Assembly (NCBI GenBank): GCA_951799405.1
Contig: OX637361.1
Span: 9,398,170-9,462,169, forward strand
Source: Agapetus fuscipes
Lineage: Eukaryota > Arthropoda > Insecta > Trichoptera > Glossosomatidae
Direction: 5' to 3'
DNA length: 64,000 bases
Shown: positions 11,130 through 21,796 of the stretch, in pieces
How the letters are laid out: each line of letters begins with the position of its first letter
Position numbering within the stretch: position 1 is the first letter of the stretch
Notes under the pieces: model-generated
Told to the model about the DNA's origin: nothing
Seen by the model: only the letters and a program-made list of their open reading frames with translations
Databases searched by the model: none
Made by a program: the position numbers and the translations under genes

Positions 11130-11642
11130 TAAACGCAAAACGCAACTAAACTACACATATAGTGTAACTTCTTGCCTGCGTTAACCCCGAAGGGGTCGCA
11201 TGTGGCGCTTCGGGACCTATTTACTTTTACAGGTAAGGGGGCCGGCCTCACACCAACCACTTTCAGTTGAAGTGGGGGTTTCCCAGCTCCCGGGGGGGCT
11301 GGTTCTCATTTCTTGTGAAGGCTGAGTAAGCCTTTGAGATCGAACCCTTGCTCTCGGCGTGGAATGCAAGCATTCTACCAATTGAGCTATCGACCTTTTT
11401 ACGAGCTTGATCGTCGTCGCTACAAAGCGACAATTCTCAAGCAAGACCCAGTTGCTGTAAGGCTGGATGGACCTTTGGTGACCGGTCATTGGTAAAGGTT
11501 TTATGAATTTTTCAACCCGGCGAAGAGTAAATTTGAAAATATAAATGGCATATTTTTTGTGCACCGCCGGGAATCGAACCCACAACCTTCCCATTCAGAG
11601 TCCGCAGTGTTACCACTGAGCTACGGACCGGTCATCCGGTCT
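11130..11642 (-). mobile_element. Composite SINE, second copy
   Basis: Same architecture as the 6030-6540 element, on the minus strand: Gln-like head (11642-11570), core to ~11395, SINE-B head and hairpin body to ~11130. The SINE-B body shares the CCTGCGTTAWCCCCGAAGG variant with the 6030 copy, so the two composites form one subfamily. Confidence 0.85.
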
Positions 11643-12149
11643 TCTTCATCTTTGTATATTTGCAATACCTACTACATGTTGTATCGGGTTTTGCATATTA
11701 TATTTTACAAGATGATAACATTCAGCGAATGCCAAGTTTTAAACCTTAAAATTTCTCTATTTTATTGATTACAATTTGAAAACTCGAATGTAATATTCTA
11801 TGTTTCTGTAAAATGCGCTCTTCGAGAAACGTAATCAAGATATTAAGAATGTTTTTAAAAGTGGTAAATTCATTGAAAATATCTTTTTTTATCTCGTGAA
11901 ACTTCAAACTCATTCGTAATATGAAAAAACTTGTTTTTCCAATTTTGTTGAAAATGTAATAATCTTTAAAAATGGGGAAATTATTTTATTCTAGAACAAA
12001 AAATTAAAATAAAAAAGTAGAAATATTGAAAAAATATTTAGTTTTTCGGGGCTACAGGTAATTACAAAAATGTACGAGTTCGAAAACTTGGCATTTGATG
12101 AGTCTAATCTACATATTATACAATATTATATCCAAAAACCAGTGCTACA

Positions 12150-12298
12150 TTTTATTTCTTACTTTCTTGCTATAGCTGAAGGCTATAAAGAAAGTCTTGA
12201 TTTGGTGTGGAAAAAAAATTTCGAGGCTTTCACGGAAATGAGTTGTCCTGGTGTAGGACATGCCAAAAAACACTATCTTTCAAAAACGTTCATCTGTA

Positions 12299-12330
<32 letters not shown>

Positions 12331-13085
12331 TGTGTATGTGTGTCACTTTCCAAAGTATAAGACCTAGAGATACCAAACTTTGGCTACATCAATTTTTTTG
12401 GACATGTATTAAGTATGAATAACATGGCATTACACCAACTTGAAAATTCAAAATGGCTGACATACAAAAAAAACATAAAATTGCACTTTTCTCAAAAACG
12501 GCTTCAAGAATTTTTCTTAAATTTTCAAAATTGCCACTAATTAGTTTTAACTTAATAAATAAATTATGGCAACACTCTTACTAATCTGTGTCTATGGGTT
12601 GCCATATGAAAAAAACCAACGATTGTGAGTTTTTCGAAAGTTAAGTGGTTAACAAAGATATAATGTTCTACAATATTATAGACAATATAAATTTCTACAA
12701 AATTAAATTTTTTTTTTTGAAAAAATAAATATAAAGCACCGTTTACACGACCTGAAATTTTAAATAGAAAATATTAGAAAAACCTAATAAAATGCAAGAT
12801 ATTTAAATTTGTTTTAGATTTGATAGAAATAACAAATTTATCACTTTAATTTGCAATCAAAGATTTTTTACTTTTTTGAAAATTCAATATGGCGTCCAAA
12901 GAGCTGAAAACTTAAAATGCGATTTTCTGAAAAACGGCTCCGACGATTTGTCTTAATTTTTTTGTGAATCCATTTATAAAATCTCAGTATATAAAGTCTC
13001 AGTACTTTATTTTAACACAAATTAAAAAAATATCGTAAAAAAGATTAAACAAAGTATTTTAAAACTTCATTTTTACTCACTTACT
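12150..13085 (+). repeat. Family C repeat units
   Basis: Starts with CTATAGCTGAAGGCTATAAAG and GAAATGAGTTGTCCTG, has a variable (TG)n block, then units of the type GAAAATTCAAAATGGC..CTCAAAAACGGCT..ATGGCAACACTCTT..GTCTATGGGTTGCCATATG. A second partial unit begins near 12883. The same sequences recur at 14190-14640 and 18540-20050. Confidence 0.7.
12297..12346 (+). repeat. (TG)n microsatellite
   Basis: About 25 TG dinucleotides with two TA interruptions, inside family C. The homologous position at 14320 holds (TCCG)n and (TATG)n instead. Confidence 0.9.
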
Positions 13086-13585
13086 TATAATAAAGGGTTG
13101 TATTATGTTGTATAATAATTATCTGTTCAGTCATAGTTAGAATGTTGAAAATAAGTATGTATATACATACTCGTACCTTCGTAGCGCGAGGGATATGCGT
13201 GTTATCATCGATGTAGAATTTGCACGGATGGGCGACGAAAGCAATCTTTTGAGACGTAAGAATTCCCCAACGCGCGTATCAGAAATTAAAAGTACAGTGG
13301 ACTGCACATGACTTTACAGCATAAAATAAAGTTGTTTTGAGGTGATATTTAATTGACAAAACAAAATGTTTAATTTGTATTTATGAATTATTAATGAAGG
13401 CAATCTGCTAAAGTTTTTTTTTTTTTATTTATTTTTTTTTTTTTTTTTATTTCATAAACAATTTTTACAAGAAATATAAATCTTAAAAATTAAACATTTT
13501 TGTCCCGATAAACCAAAAATTTTCAGTTTGTCATGGGGATTTTCAGTTTGTCATAAGTAATTTTAATTTTGCGGTTTGATCATTT

Positions 13586-13838
13586 TCCTTGACCTATAGA
13601 TTGGTATGAGGCTGACCACCCTTACTGTAAAAGATGGTGCACTTTGACAATGTCAACCCTGTTTCATGGAAAATAGGCAGGAGTTGCAGGGCTTATGTTT
13701 ACTTGAGATTGGGTTCTTATATTCTAGGTTCACATGCGGCATGTGTAAGCGCGAACTTATACGTGTCTGCTATTATGGGAATACGTTTAATATGAATCTT
13801 ACATGATATATATCTTTGCAGCTTAGATTTAGATTGTT
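13586..13838 (+). repeat. Family A dispersed repeat, full length
   Basis: TTCCTTGACCTATAGATTGG to GCAGCTTAGATTTAGATTG. Both internal hairpin motifs are present, the first with one change. Confidence 0.9.
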
Positions 13839-13929
13839 GGTCACTTTTGTATCAAAAATAACATTTCAATGCCTAGTATTTTAAATTAACCTTTTTAATC
13901 ATTTTTGTATTTTTCTTCTACGTACTTTT

Positions 13930-14020
13930 TCTTTCCTGTATTTTTTATATGGTTGGTCATGTATTGCACCCTACACGTGACTAAGCTGCAATAAACATTT
14001 TATTATTATTGCTATCAAGA
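13930..14020 (+). mobile_element. LINE 3' terminus with (ATT)n tail
   Basis: TATATGGTTGGTCATGTATT, CACCCTACACGTG and AATAAACATTTTATTATTATT match the tract at 35155-35250. They are two copies of one LINE 3' end with an ATT microsatellite tail. Confidence 0.65.
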
Positions 14021-14189
14021 AAATTACAATAAATTTTTGTATGGAAATTTTTTGCTTTATACGGTGGCTATATTTTACTTTTCGAAAAAAATAGTGATAA
14101 ATAAATGTAGGTACATATAATGGCTTTCAAATTGGCTGGCAATAATTTTTGATTAAAAGCCTTCCGCTGCCGAGAAGTTTTAAAATTTT

Positions 14190-14640
14190 GTTACTTTATA
14201 GCAGTCCGAAGGAGCTATAAAGTATTGTATTCGTGCGAAAAAAAAAATTGAGGTTTCAACGGAAATGAGTTGTCCTGCACCAGGACATGCAAAAAAACCT
14301 AATTTGTCGAACCTGTCCGTCCGTCCGTATGTATGTATGACCATAATCCCAGCTGAAACTACTGATCGCAGAGACACCAATTTTTGGATTAAGAGAATTG
14401 ACAACCACAGATTTTGATGGGCCGACTGGCATGGCACCAGGGTAACGCCGTTTAAATTTGTACCATAACTGTCGACCGGCAAGATTCAAGAAAACGAAAA
14501 CATCGTGAGTTAAATTAAGGTCTATTCAAAATGACGGACAGGTTCGAAAAATTAGGTTTTTTACATTTCGATATCTCATTTCTTTTTTCGACGACGAATA
14601 CAAGATTTTATAGCAGTTCGTAAACACTGTTCAGTAAAAA
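14190..14640. repeat. Family C element with ~100-bp inverted ends
   Basis: The left segment (GCTATAAAGTATTGTATTCG to AACCTAATTTGTCGAACCTG, 14210-14318) recurs inverted at 14531-14620. The inner core AAAAAACCTAATTTGTCGAA pairs with 14541-14562. The 215-bp centre carries short GTCC/TATG repeats. This is a foldback-type structure. Confidence 0.65.
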
Positions 14641-14765
14641 TATAAGAGCACCATTTTGAATGTCTATAAATATGAATGTTGTTTGTCTATGAATGTTTAA
14701 TAAAAATATGAATACGCACATTTAATAACTACCTAAAATCGTTCGTTTATTGTATTTCAATAAGT

Positions 14766-14987
14766 TTCCTTGACTTATAGGTTAGTATGAAGCTGACCAC
14801 TCATACTGTAAAAAATGGTTCACTTTACCAATGTTACCATTGTGTCAGGTAAGGTCGGCAAGAGTTGCAGGGTTTATGTTCATTTGAGATTGGGTTTTAT
14901 ATTGTAGGTTCACATGCAGCATGTTTAAGTACGAACTTAAAGTCTTAAATGCAATATATTTTTGTAACTTAGATTATAGATTATCAT
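14766..14987 (+). repeat. Family A dispersed repeat, internally shortened
   Basis: TTCCTTGACTTATAGGTTAG to TAACTTAGATTATAGATT. Roughly 25 bases after ACGAACTTA are missing relative to other copies. Confidence 0.85.
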
Positions 14988-15057
14988 AGATTTAGATAGA
15001 TAGGCAATGTTTTTTTTGCGTACATTTTTCACAGTATCCAGCACCGATATAAAAATT

Positions 15058-17594
15058 AGGTAATAATAATAATAATAATAATAATTGGACAATTTGTATA
15101 CAGCGCCGTTTAGTGGCACTAGCCACCCCAAGGGCGCTTTTATGTGTTGAAGCTTCTGTTAAACAAATGTGTCTTAAGCAACTTCCTGAAACTGCCAACA
15201 CTGGTCTCTGTTCTCAACTCCAGAGGTAGACTATTCCAGCAGGATGGACCAGCCGAACTAAAAGCCCTGTCTCCGAAACCAGTTCTGTTCCGTCGAAGAG
15301 GCAGTTGAAGCCTGTTTACGGCGTCACTCTGTGCAGAACGAAGAGTGCATCGTTTTCCACCTATCTGGTCGACTCTGCACAATTCACACAAGTACGATGG
15401 GGCAACTCCTCTGAGGGCATTAAAAACAGAAACACATATTTTGTACTCAATCCTCTCTGGGACTCGCAGCCAATGAAGGCGCCGCAACAGAGGAGAGACA
15501 TGGTCAGTTTTTCGTCCTCCTAAAAGTAATTTGGCTGCAGCATTAAAGACGGATTGCAGTCTAGACTGCTGAAACCTTGGAAGACCCCAGAACAGACCAT
15601 TGCAATAATCCAGTCTCGACACAACAAAGGACGCAATGAGAATCTTAGCAGCTTCGGATGTCAAACAGTTTCTGACCCATCTCAACTGCCTCAGGTGAAA
15701 AAAACAGGAGCTCACAGTCGAGCTTATTTGCGTACTCATGGAGAGAGTGTTGTCAAGATGGACCCCAAGAAACTTAATTGAGCTAGATGGATATACATCC
15801 AGGCCCATTACTTTAATTGGTGAAGAGCCAAGCAAGTGTTTCCTACCAGGAGACGACATCCAGATGAATTCTGTCTTGTCTGGATTCATTCTAAGGCGAC
15901 ACCTTGCCATCCACTCAGCCACCACTTCAATGCACCGGACCATCTCAAGACTACAGGCATCTGTCATAGATGGCTGACAGAAACGACAAAGTAGAATATC
16001 ATCAGCATAAGAATAGTAGCTGGTGCCGTTCATCAGTACAGTGCTCTCAAGATCATTTGTGTACAGGGTAAAAAGTAAAGGCCCGAGCACAGATCCCTGA
16101 GGCACACCACAGTCCATGGGCATACCTGATGACTCACCATCAACATCCACAGTCTGACATCTGCCTTTCAGATATGAAGATAGCAATTTAGATACTCCTC
16201 CTCGGACTCCGTACAACCTATCAAGCTTAGTGATGAGTATACTGTGATCAACAGTGTCGAAGGCAGCGCTCATGTCAAGTACTGCCACCATGGCAAGAGC
16301 ACCGTCCCCAACCGCAGCTATCACATCATTCACAATGCGAAGTAAGGCAGTCTCAGTGGAATGAGCTTTTCTATATGCTGACTGAAACTTAGACAGATAT
16401 CCGCCTCGCTCCATGTGCTGAGTGAGTTGCCAAACAACGGCCTTCTCAATAATTTTCGATATAAAAGGAACGGACGACACAGGTCTATAATTTTCCACAG
16501 AATCAGCTGGAAGGCTTGATTTTTTGAGAATTGGTGTAACAATTGATTTTTTAAGTTCCGTGGGAAAAATACACTCTGTAGTGAGAGACTTGTTGACCAA
16601 TGCTGACAGAATAGGTGCCACCTCACTTAAGCATCTTTTGACCAGCCATGTTGGAATTGGATCTAGTTTACATTGCTTGTTTGGACATGTGAGTACAAGC
16701 TTAACAACATCATTCAACAAGACAGGCTTAAATGAAAAAATAACATTGCAACAATTGTTTGACTCTGGGGGATTAAAAATGGTCGCTGCACTGGATTCTC
16801 TTATTCTTCGTAACTTCTCTGAAAAGTGACGAGAGAATTCACTTGCAGGAAGCTCCGGATGCTGAGTAGAACTTTTTCCCAGGACAAAGCTCATCGACTT
16901 CCACAGCGCCCTGGGGTTCTTGGCTTCGGTCTCCATTTTTCTGGTCCAGTAGGACGACCTTTTCCTCCTTATCAAAGTCCAATAGATGGTCTGGGCATTC
17001 ATCCAGGTTGCACGTGCAGTTTCTGTGCGACACCGTCGATACCTCCTCTCAAGGCGTCTCATCTCTGCTTTGCCACATCTGCATTCCTCATCAAACCAGC
17101 ACTCAGATCTTCTCTGTCTCCTGATGGTTGTTTTGAGAGGAGCGTATTTGTTGATCAGCGAGAGCATGGTGCTATTGTAAGATTTGATAAGTTTGTTCGT
17201 GTCTGCCGAGGCAATAAAGTTTTTGTTGCAGATGTCGCTTCCAGACAACTCACATTGAAACTGCTCAACATTAAAATTCCGCCAAGGTCTGTTTGTGATA
17301 CGTTTAAAAATTGGTTTTGGAGGGTTGAATACCGTAACTGCGGTTACTAGGCGATGATCCGTGTGGCCAATGTCAAGGACTTGACACTGTAGCAGAGGAT
17401 CACCTGCATTACAAATCACAACATCCAGGATACCACCTGCATCATGCGTCACCTGGTTCACCCGCTGATGAAAATTGAAATCATGCAACATACATAAAAA
17501 CTTGGTGCTGTGGCCATCCTCCGCTCTAGGTACCTCTGTGGTCCAAATTTCATTTAATCGTTTAGCCCACAGATCACGGAATAAACCTTTTTGC
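15058..17594 (-). mobile_element. L2-like LINE, 5'-truncated, intact polymerase frame
   Basis: The element runs leftwards from a truncation inside the endonuclease domain near 17594 to a (TTA)n tail at 15060-15085. Between the stop codon (15140) and the tail, the short 3' UTR forms a nested stem-loop (AGCGCC..TGGCTAGTGCCA..GGCGCT), also found at 28032, 44269, 51421 and 52198. The microsatellite tail and protein motifs place it in the CR1/L2 group. It lies inside the 13.4-kb element and is therefore a later insertion. Confidence 0.9.
15140..17491 (-). CDS. LINE ORF2 fragment: endonuclease end plus reverse transcriptase
   Basis: A 783-codon frame without stops. Residues 1-49 are the C-terminal end of an APE-type endonuclease (LDVVICN at 22-28; GHTDHRLV at 42-49, the S/T-D-H site). 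The RT follows: NYRPVSS 334-340, motif A VLDMSAAFDTVDH 404-416, GVPQGSVLGPLLF 462-474 and catalytic YADD 495-498. The C-terminal region ends FSSAGPSCWNSLPLELR and a basic tail. The protein would nick DNA and copy its RNA by target-primed reverse transcription, but the front of the endonuclease is missing. The frame stays open upstream to about 17593, so the ATG at 17491 is not the native start. The uninterrupted frame suggests recent insertion. Confidence 0.9.
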   Translation of the reverse strand: MLHDFNFHQRVNQVTHDAGGILDVVICNAGDPLLQCQVLDIGHTDHRLVTAVTVFNPPKPIFKRITNRPWRNFNVEQFQCELSGSDICNKNFIASADTNKLIKSYNSTMLSLINKYAPLKTTIRRQRRSECWFDEECRCGKAEMRRLERRYRRCRTETARATWMNAQTIYWTLIRRKRSSYWTRKMETEAKNPRALWKSMSFVLGKSSTQHPELPASEFSRHFSEKLRRIRESSAATIFNPPESNNCCNVIFSFKPVLLNDVVKLVLTCPNKQCKLDPIPTWLVKRCLSEVAPILSALVNKSLTTECIFPTELKKSIVTPILKKSSLPADSVENYRPVSSVPFISKIIEKAVVWQLTQHMERGGYLSKFQSAYRKAHSTETALLRIVNDVIAAVGDGALAMVAVLDMSAAFDTVDHSILITKLDRLYGVRGGVSKLLSSYLKGRCQTVDVDGESSGMPMDCGVPQGSVLGPLLFTLYTNDLESTVLMNGTSYYSYADDILLCRFCQPSMTDACSLEMVRCIEVVAEWMARCRLRMNPDKTEFIWMSSPGRKHLLGSSPIKVMGLDVYPSSSIKFLGVHLDNTLSMSTQISSTVSSCFFHLRQLRWVRNCLTSEAAKILIASFVVSRLDYCNGLFWGLPRFQQSRLQSVFNAAAKLLLGGRKTDHVSPLLRRLHWLRVPERIEYKICVSVFNALRGVAPSYLCELCRVDQIGGKRCTLRSAQSDAVNRLQLPLRRNRTGFGDRAFSSAGPSCWNSLPLELRTETSVGSFRKLLKTHLFNRSFNT

Positions 17595-18540
17595 TATTTT
17601 GAATAACAAACATCAAACGGTGCATTTAAAATATTAATAGCATGTAGTAAGGTTGATTAGATAGTTTTATGTTTCAATTAGGTACGTAAATGTTATTTGT
17701 TAGTCAACCATAAATTAACGGTAAGTAGGTGTATTTTTTTAAACCTACGTGAATACACCTTAATACTGGTAACATACGGTAAAGATTGTAAATAAAAAAC
17801 CGCCCGACATTACCTTAAACTTGTGCCATTTGAAAAATAATACTGTCAGCAATGATAAAAACATACAATCATTAGAAGAATTAATGGATCTAAGTAAAAA
17901 ATATACAACTGACAACATATACGAATACATACCTTAATAATGCCAAGCTAACTTCCACTCAAAACACTGACGACAAATTCCCGAGTCTGATGTAAACGTT
18001 CTCAGAAGAAAATGAAGGTATCGAATGAGTTTTTTTGTGTTGTCCACACTACATCAAAGAGTTACCATACGTGAATAAATACTTAAGATTGCAAGATTTT
18101 TGTCAGTTCCAATGGAATTGGTAACATACTAAAAGAAAAATTTCGGAGACAAAAATGGAGACAACCCTTAGCAATCAATATTTCGTGTTTAAATAAGTAA
18201 ATATTATTGTGGCTAGTACAGAAAATGAAAGATACGTTACTAAGGTATATGCAAAAATACTCAACTTTAAAAACGTTTGACTATTTTGATCGTATCATGC
18301 CATCAAAGGGTCAAAAACGGGTTGCGGACATGTAAAATTTGTATGGGAATGGAAAAAAGGCGTTTTTGTTTTATTTTTTAATTACATCGCCACTTAATGC
18401 TTTTTGCAGTTTTTTTTTGTATTTCGATACGCTTTTTATTTACTTTACTCTGATAATTTTAGAATTCAGTAGAGATCACCAGTTTTTATGAAAAAGCTGA
18501 AAATCATTAGGGGACACACGCACAAGACAAAAGGTACAAA
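17595..18540. other. AT-rich tract, no gene
   Basis: Low-complexity AT-rich sequence between the LINE and the family C array. No frame or repeat recognised. Confidence 0.5.
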
Positions 18541-20060
18541 TTTCGACGGCGATACCCACCACCCTGAAAATTCAAGATGGCTGCCATACAAAAAAAACAT
18601 AAAATTGCACTTTTCTCAAAAACGGCTCTAACGATTTTTTTTAAAATTTCAGTGTGATCGTTGCTTAAACTGTCGCGAAGAAAATTTGTTATGGCAACAC
18701 TCTTCCCAACCTGCGTCTATGAGTTGCTATATGAAAGAAAAAAACGATTGTGATTATCTCGGAAATGGCTGGGTTGACAAAAAAAAAAGTTGTACAATAT
18801 TACGCGCAATATTAATTTCTACAACAATTTAAAAAATACTTTAATTTTTTTTTTACTTAAAGTATCGTTTACACGATCTCAAAATTTTCATCGAAAATAT
18901 TAAAAAGACACATAAAAATGCAATTTTGTAAAACTTTTTTTAAGGTTCACAAGAAAGAAAAAATTATAAACTTCTTTGCACTATAATTTGTTTTTCACTA
19001 TTTTGAGAATTCAAGATGGCTTCCAAAGAGGAGAAAACTTCAAATGCGATTTTCTCAAAAACAGCTCCGAAGATTTTTTTTAAATTTTCAATAAAGTAGT
19101 TGCTTGATACATTCTTACCAAATTTAGTTATGGCAACATTTTTGCTAATCTGCGTCTATGAGTTGCCATATGAAAAAAATAAACAATTGTGATTTTCTAA
19201 AAAGTGAAAGCGTTACATGTAATGCTTAACGTAACATCAAATTGTATATAAAAATCAAATAAAATTTTTGAAAATAAAAACATAAAGTGCCGTTTACATG
19301 ATATCAAAAATTGAAATTAAAAGGCTACAAAAACCCATCAGAACGCAAAAAACTTTTATGTTTCTTAACTTTATCAGAAAAAACTTTTGTATCACTATAA
19401 TTCATACTGAAACATTTTTCAAGTTTTAGAAAATTCAAGATGGCTTCCGAACAGCTGAAAGTTTCAAATGAGATTTTCTCAAAAACGGCTCCTACGATTT
19501 TCTTTATTTTTTTTGCATAATCGTCATTATAATACTGCTATGTAACAACACTAACCATTGCCTCATAATTTTCTTTGTTTTGGGGGTTGCCATACAAGAG
19601 AACAAAATAATTTAAAAATTATCGGCAGAGAAAGGGTTAACTAAAAAATAATGTTCTACAATTGAAAAGCTTTAATATATACCTAAATACATTAATCATT
19701 ACTTTTTTTCAAAAAAAAATTATTTAGAATATAGAGTGACAAATTTTCATACAAAAAAATATTGTAATATTTTTGGTAGCAAAACGTCTAATACCCATAA
19801 ATAAACCTACATAACAATTTGCTCAAACAAGTGCTATGTAACAACAATAACCATTGCCTCTTAATACTCTTTGTTTTGGGGGTTGCCATACAAGAGAAAA
19901 CAATATTTTAAATTTTCCCGGCAGAGAACGGGTTAACTAAAAAATAATGTTCTACAATTGAAAAGCTTTTATATAAAGCTACATACATTAATCATTACTT
20001 TTTTCAAAAAAATAATATAAGGTGTAGCCATCATACAAAGTGACAAATTTCCACACAAAA
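18541..20060 (+). repeat. Family C tandem array
   Basis: The motif GAAAATTCAAGATGGC starts units at about 18565, 19005 and 19429 (spacings 440 and 424). Each is followed by TCTCAAAAACGGCTC, ATGGCAACA, CTGCGTCTATGAGTTGCCAT and GTTTACACGAT. A further ~295-bp duplication repeats TGCTATGTAACAACA at 19538 and 19833. Satellite-like, diverged, non-coding. Confidence 0.75.
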
Positions 20061-20860
20061 AATAAAATAACTTTCTTGGTACTAAAACGCCTAATATAAA
20101 ATACTAGACTACGAGTCTTAAAATTTAGTAAGTACCCATAATAATCAATCATAACTTTACAATATATTTATGAAAAGTATACCCACCCAACCAAGTGTTA
20201 GTTTTGATACAAATGGGATCAATGATAATACTGCAAAAAGACGATTACTTAAATAGATTAGCTTCATTACTTACACACAGCTAAATGTTTTGTTATGAAA
20301 ATTGACTATGACCTAAACATGACCGTATTTTATGCTTTAAAGTCATGTGCAGTCACTGTACAATTTATTTTTTTTATATTCTGTTACAATAAAGTACTGA
20401 GGCGTTTAAAACAGATTTTGACCACAAACGGGACTCGACGTAAAGTTTTTTGGAAAATATTTGACTTTAAAATTCATTTCTCGTGAAACTATAGCAGATA
20501 CAAAGAATATGTAAAATACCATTATTGTTTTAAATTTAATGTTCTTATTATTGACGTACAAGAATTTCAATTATTGTACTTTGATTTTTAGTTATAAAAT
20601 ATAATGTAATAAATACCGTTTAACCCCCCTTTCTCCTGAACCAGAAGGGTAAGAAATACAAAATTTTGGTATGTTAATTTTCTTGTTACTAGTAATGAAC
20701 GTAGCATAATTTTTTTTTCTTTATTCTCACGACTCATACAACTTATATCAAAAGATCGATTTATATATTTGTTAAAAAAATGGCCGCATTCAAAATGTTC
20801 CAGGTTAGGAGTATTTTTTTAATGTAAAAAGCAGGTAAATAATGTAGGTCATCATCTCTT
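20061..20860. other. No feature seen
   Basis: AT-rich. A 63-codon frame at 20295-20486 (plus) has no recognisable motif. Confidence 0.45.
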
Positions 20861-20864
20861 ACTA

Positions 20865-21180
20865 GTCTCTGCCTGGTAGTCGATGAGGTAGTTTGTACCA
20901 TTTTTTGGGCCTCTTTGAAGAGGCGGCATCCAGAACGCTCCAGGGTAGGATCACCAAAATCTGCAGAAAAGGCATGTACTCGATGCCGGACACCTCCCCA
21001 AACATGTTTCTGTCTGGTAGTCGATGAGGTAGTAAGCACCATTTTTTGGGCCTCTTTGAAGAGGCCGCATCCAAAACGCTCCAGGATAGGAAAAGGCAGA
21101 CCAGTGAAAAAATGATGTAGGTACTCGAAGCAAACTACCAGCCTGACCATGTCTCTGCCTGGTAGTAGATCAGTCAAGGT
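20865..21180. repeat. Minisatellite, 141-145 bp period, hairpin in each unit
   Basis: GCCTGGTAGT-type unit starts lie at 20871, 21012 and 21157. Each complete unit contains the perfect hairpin GCCTCTTTGAAGAGGC. The minus-strand 142-codon frame (20761-21189) simply reflects the repeat, giving LFKEAQKMV twice, so I do not call it a gene. Confidence 0.75.
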
Positions 21181-21379
21181 TTCGTACATCTGGCTCTTAG
21201 TCCTACTTTACGCGCATACAAATTATTTGATTCACTTTGATAGATGATTTAAGCACTAAAACTTACTGATGTATTCATTATAAGTAAAAAAAAAAATACG
21301 GACTTTACGTTTAATATTTCCATTCCGTTTTTTTGTATCACCCTGTGTCGGTTCATCTTGCAAGACAACGGATATATAT

Positions 21380-21506
21380 ATTGCATAGAGTTATCAGCGT
21401 CTCATTGGTCCAAACCCGATCACGTGATCGCAACCTACAGGCGCGCGGGGGGGGCGGTTCCATTTTTTGACAGTTGACTTGTATTTCAAGTATCTTTGTA
21501 AAAATT
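21380..21506 (+). promoter_or_regulatory. Putative promoter and 5' UTR of THAP gene
   Basis: Within ~110 bp upstream of the ATG lie CATTGG (an inverted CCAAT box), the palindromic E-box GATCACGTGATC, a GCGCGC step and GGGGGGCGG (a GC box). This is the sharpest GC-rich spot in the neighbourhood. It matches a housekeeping-type promoter, but the transcription start is not determined. Confidence 0.45.
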
Positions 21507-21583
21507 ATGAATTGTTGTGTTAAAACTTGTAAAAATGACACAAGGAAGAAAGCAAAGCAGAATAGCGACATTACATTCCACCG
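21507..21583 (+). CDS. THAP-domain first exon
   Basis: The ATG opens MNCCVKTCKNDTRKKAKQNS, continuing DITFHR, and the exon ends at CACCG|GTGAGT, an excellent donor. Without splicing, the frame stops one codon later. CCVxxC at residues 3-8 and SDITFHR at 20-26 are the N-terminal zinc ligands and FHRFP start of a C2CH THAP zinc finger, a DNA-binding domain of P-element transposases and cellular regulators. The second exon with the C-x2-H ligands was not found in the next ~4 kb. It may be distant, lost or displaced by the MITE at 21797. The exon sits inside the 13.4-kb element, 1.3 kb from its right end. It could be transposase-derived or a trapped host exon. Confidence 0.6.
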
Positions 21584-21796
21584 GTGAGTACAAAATTTGG
21601 CCAAGTCGAACGATTTAAAATGTTTAGTTGCGGGGGTGAAGAGGGAGAGTTACCGCCTCGCCTTACGTCACACACTCGGTCTCTATGGGATTATAATATA
21701 CATGTATACATAATATACCCATACATTATAATATACCTATTGGTTTGAATTCCACGCAGTCCTAATTTGTTTACCTAGACAAGTATTATGACTCCT

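Noticed and set aside
12297..12346. TG repeat as a regulatory Z-DNA element
   Set aside because: It occupies a position in family C where another copy has a different simple repeat, so it is better explained as repeat slippage.
16826..17350. 174-codon plus-strand frame
   Set aside because: Antisense shadow of the intact LINE polymerase frame at 15140-17491.
20761..21189. 142-codon minus frame with internal repeat as a protein
   Set aside because: Explained by the 141-145 bp minisatellite; no start context or domain.
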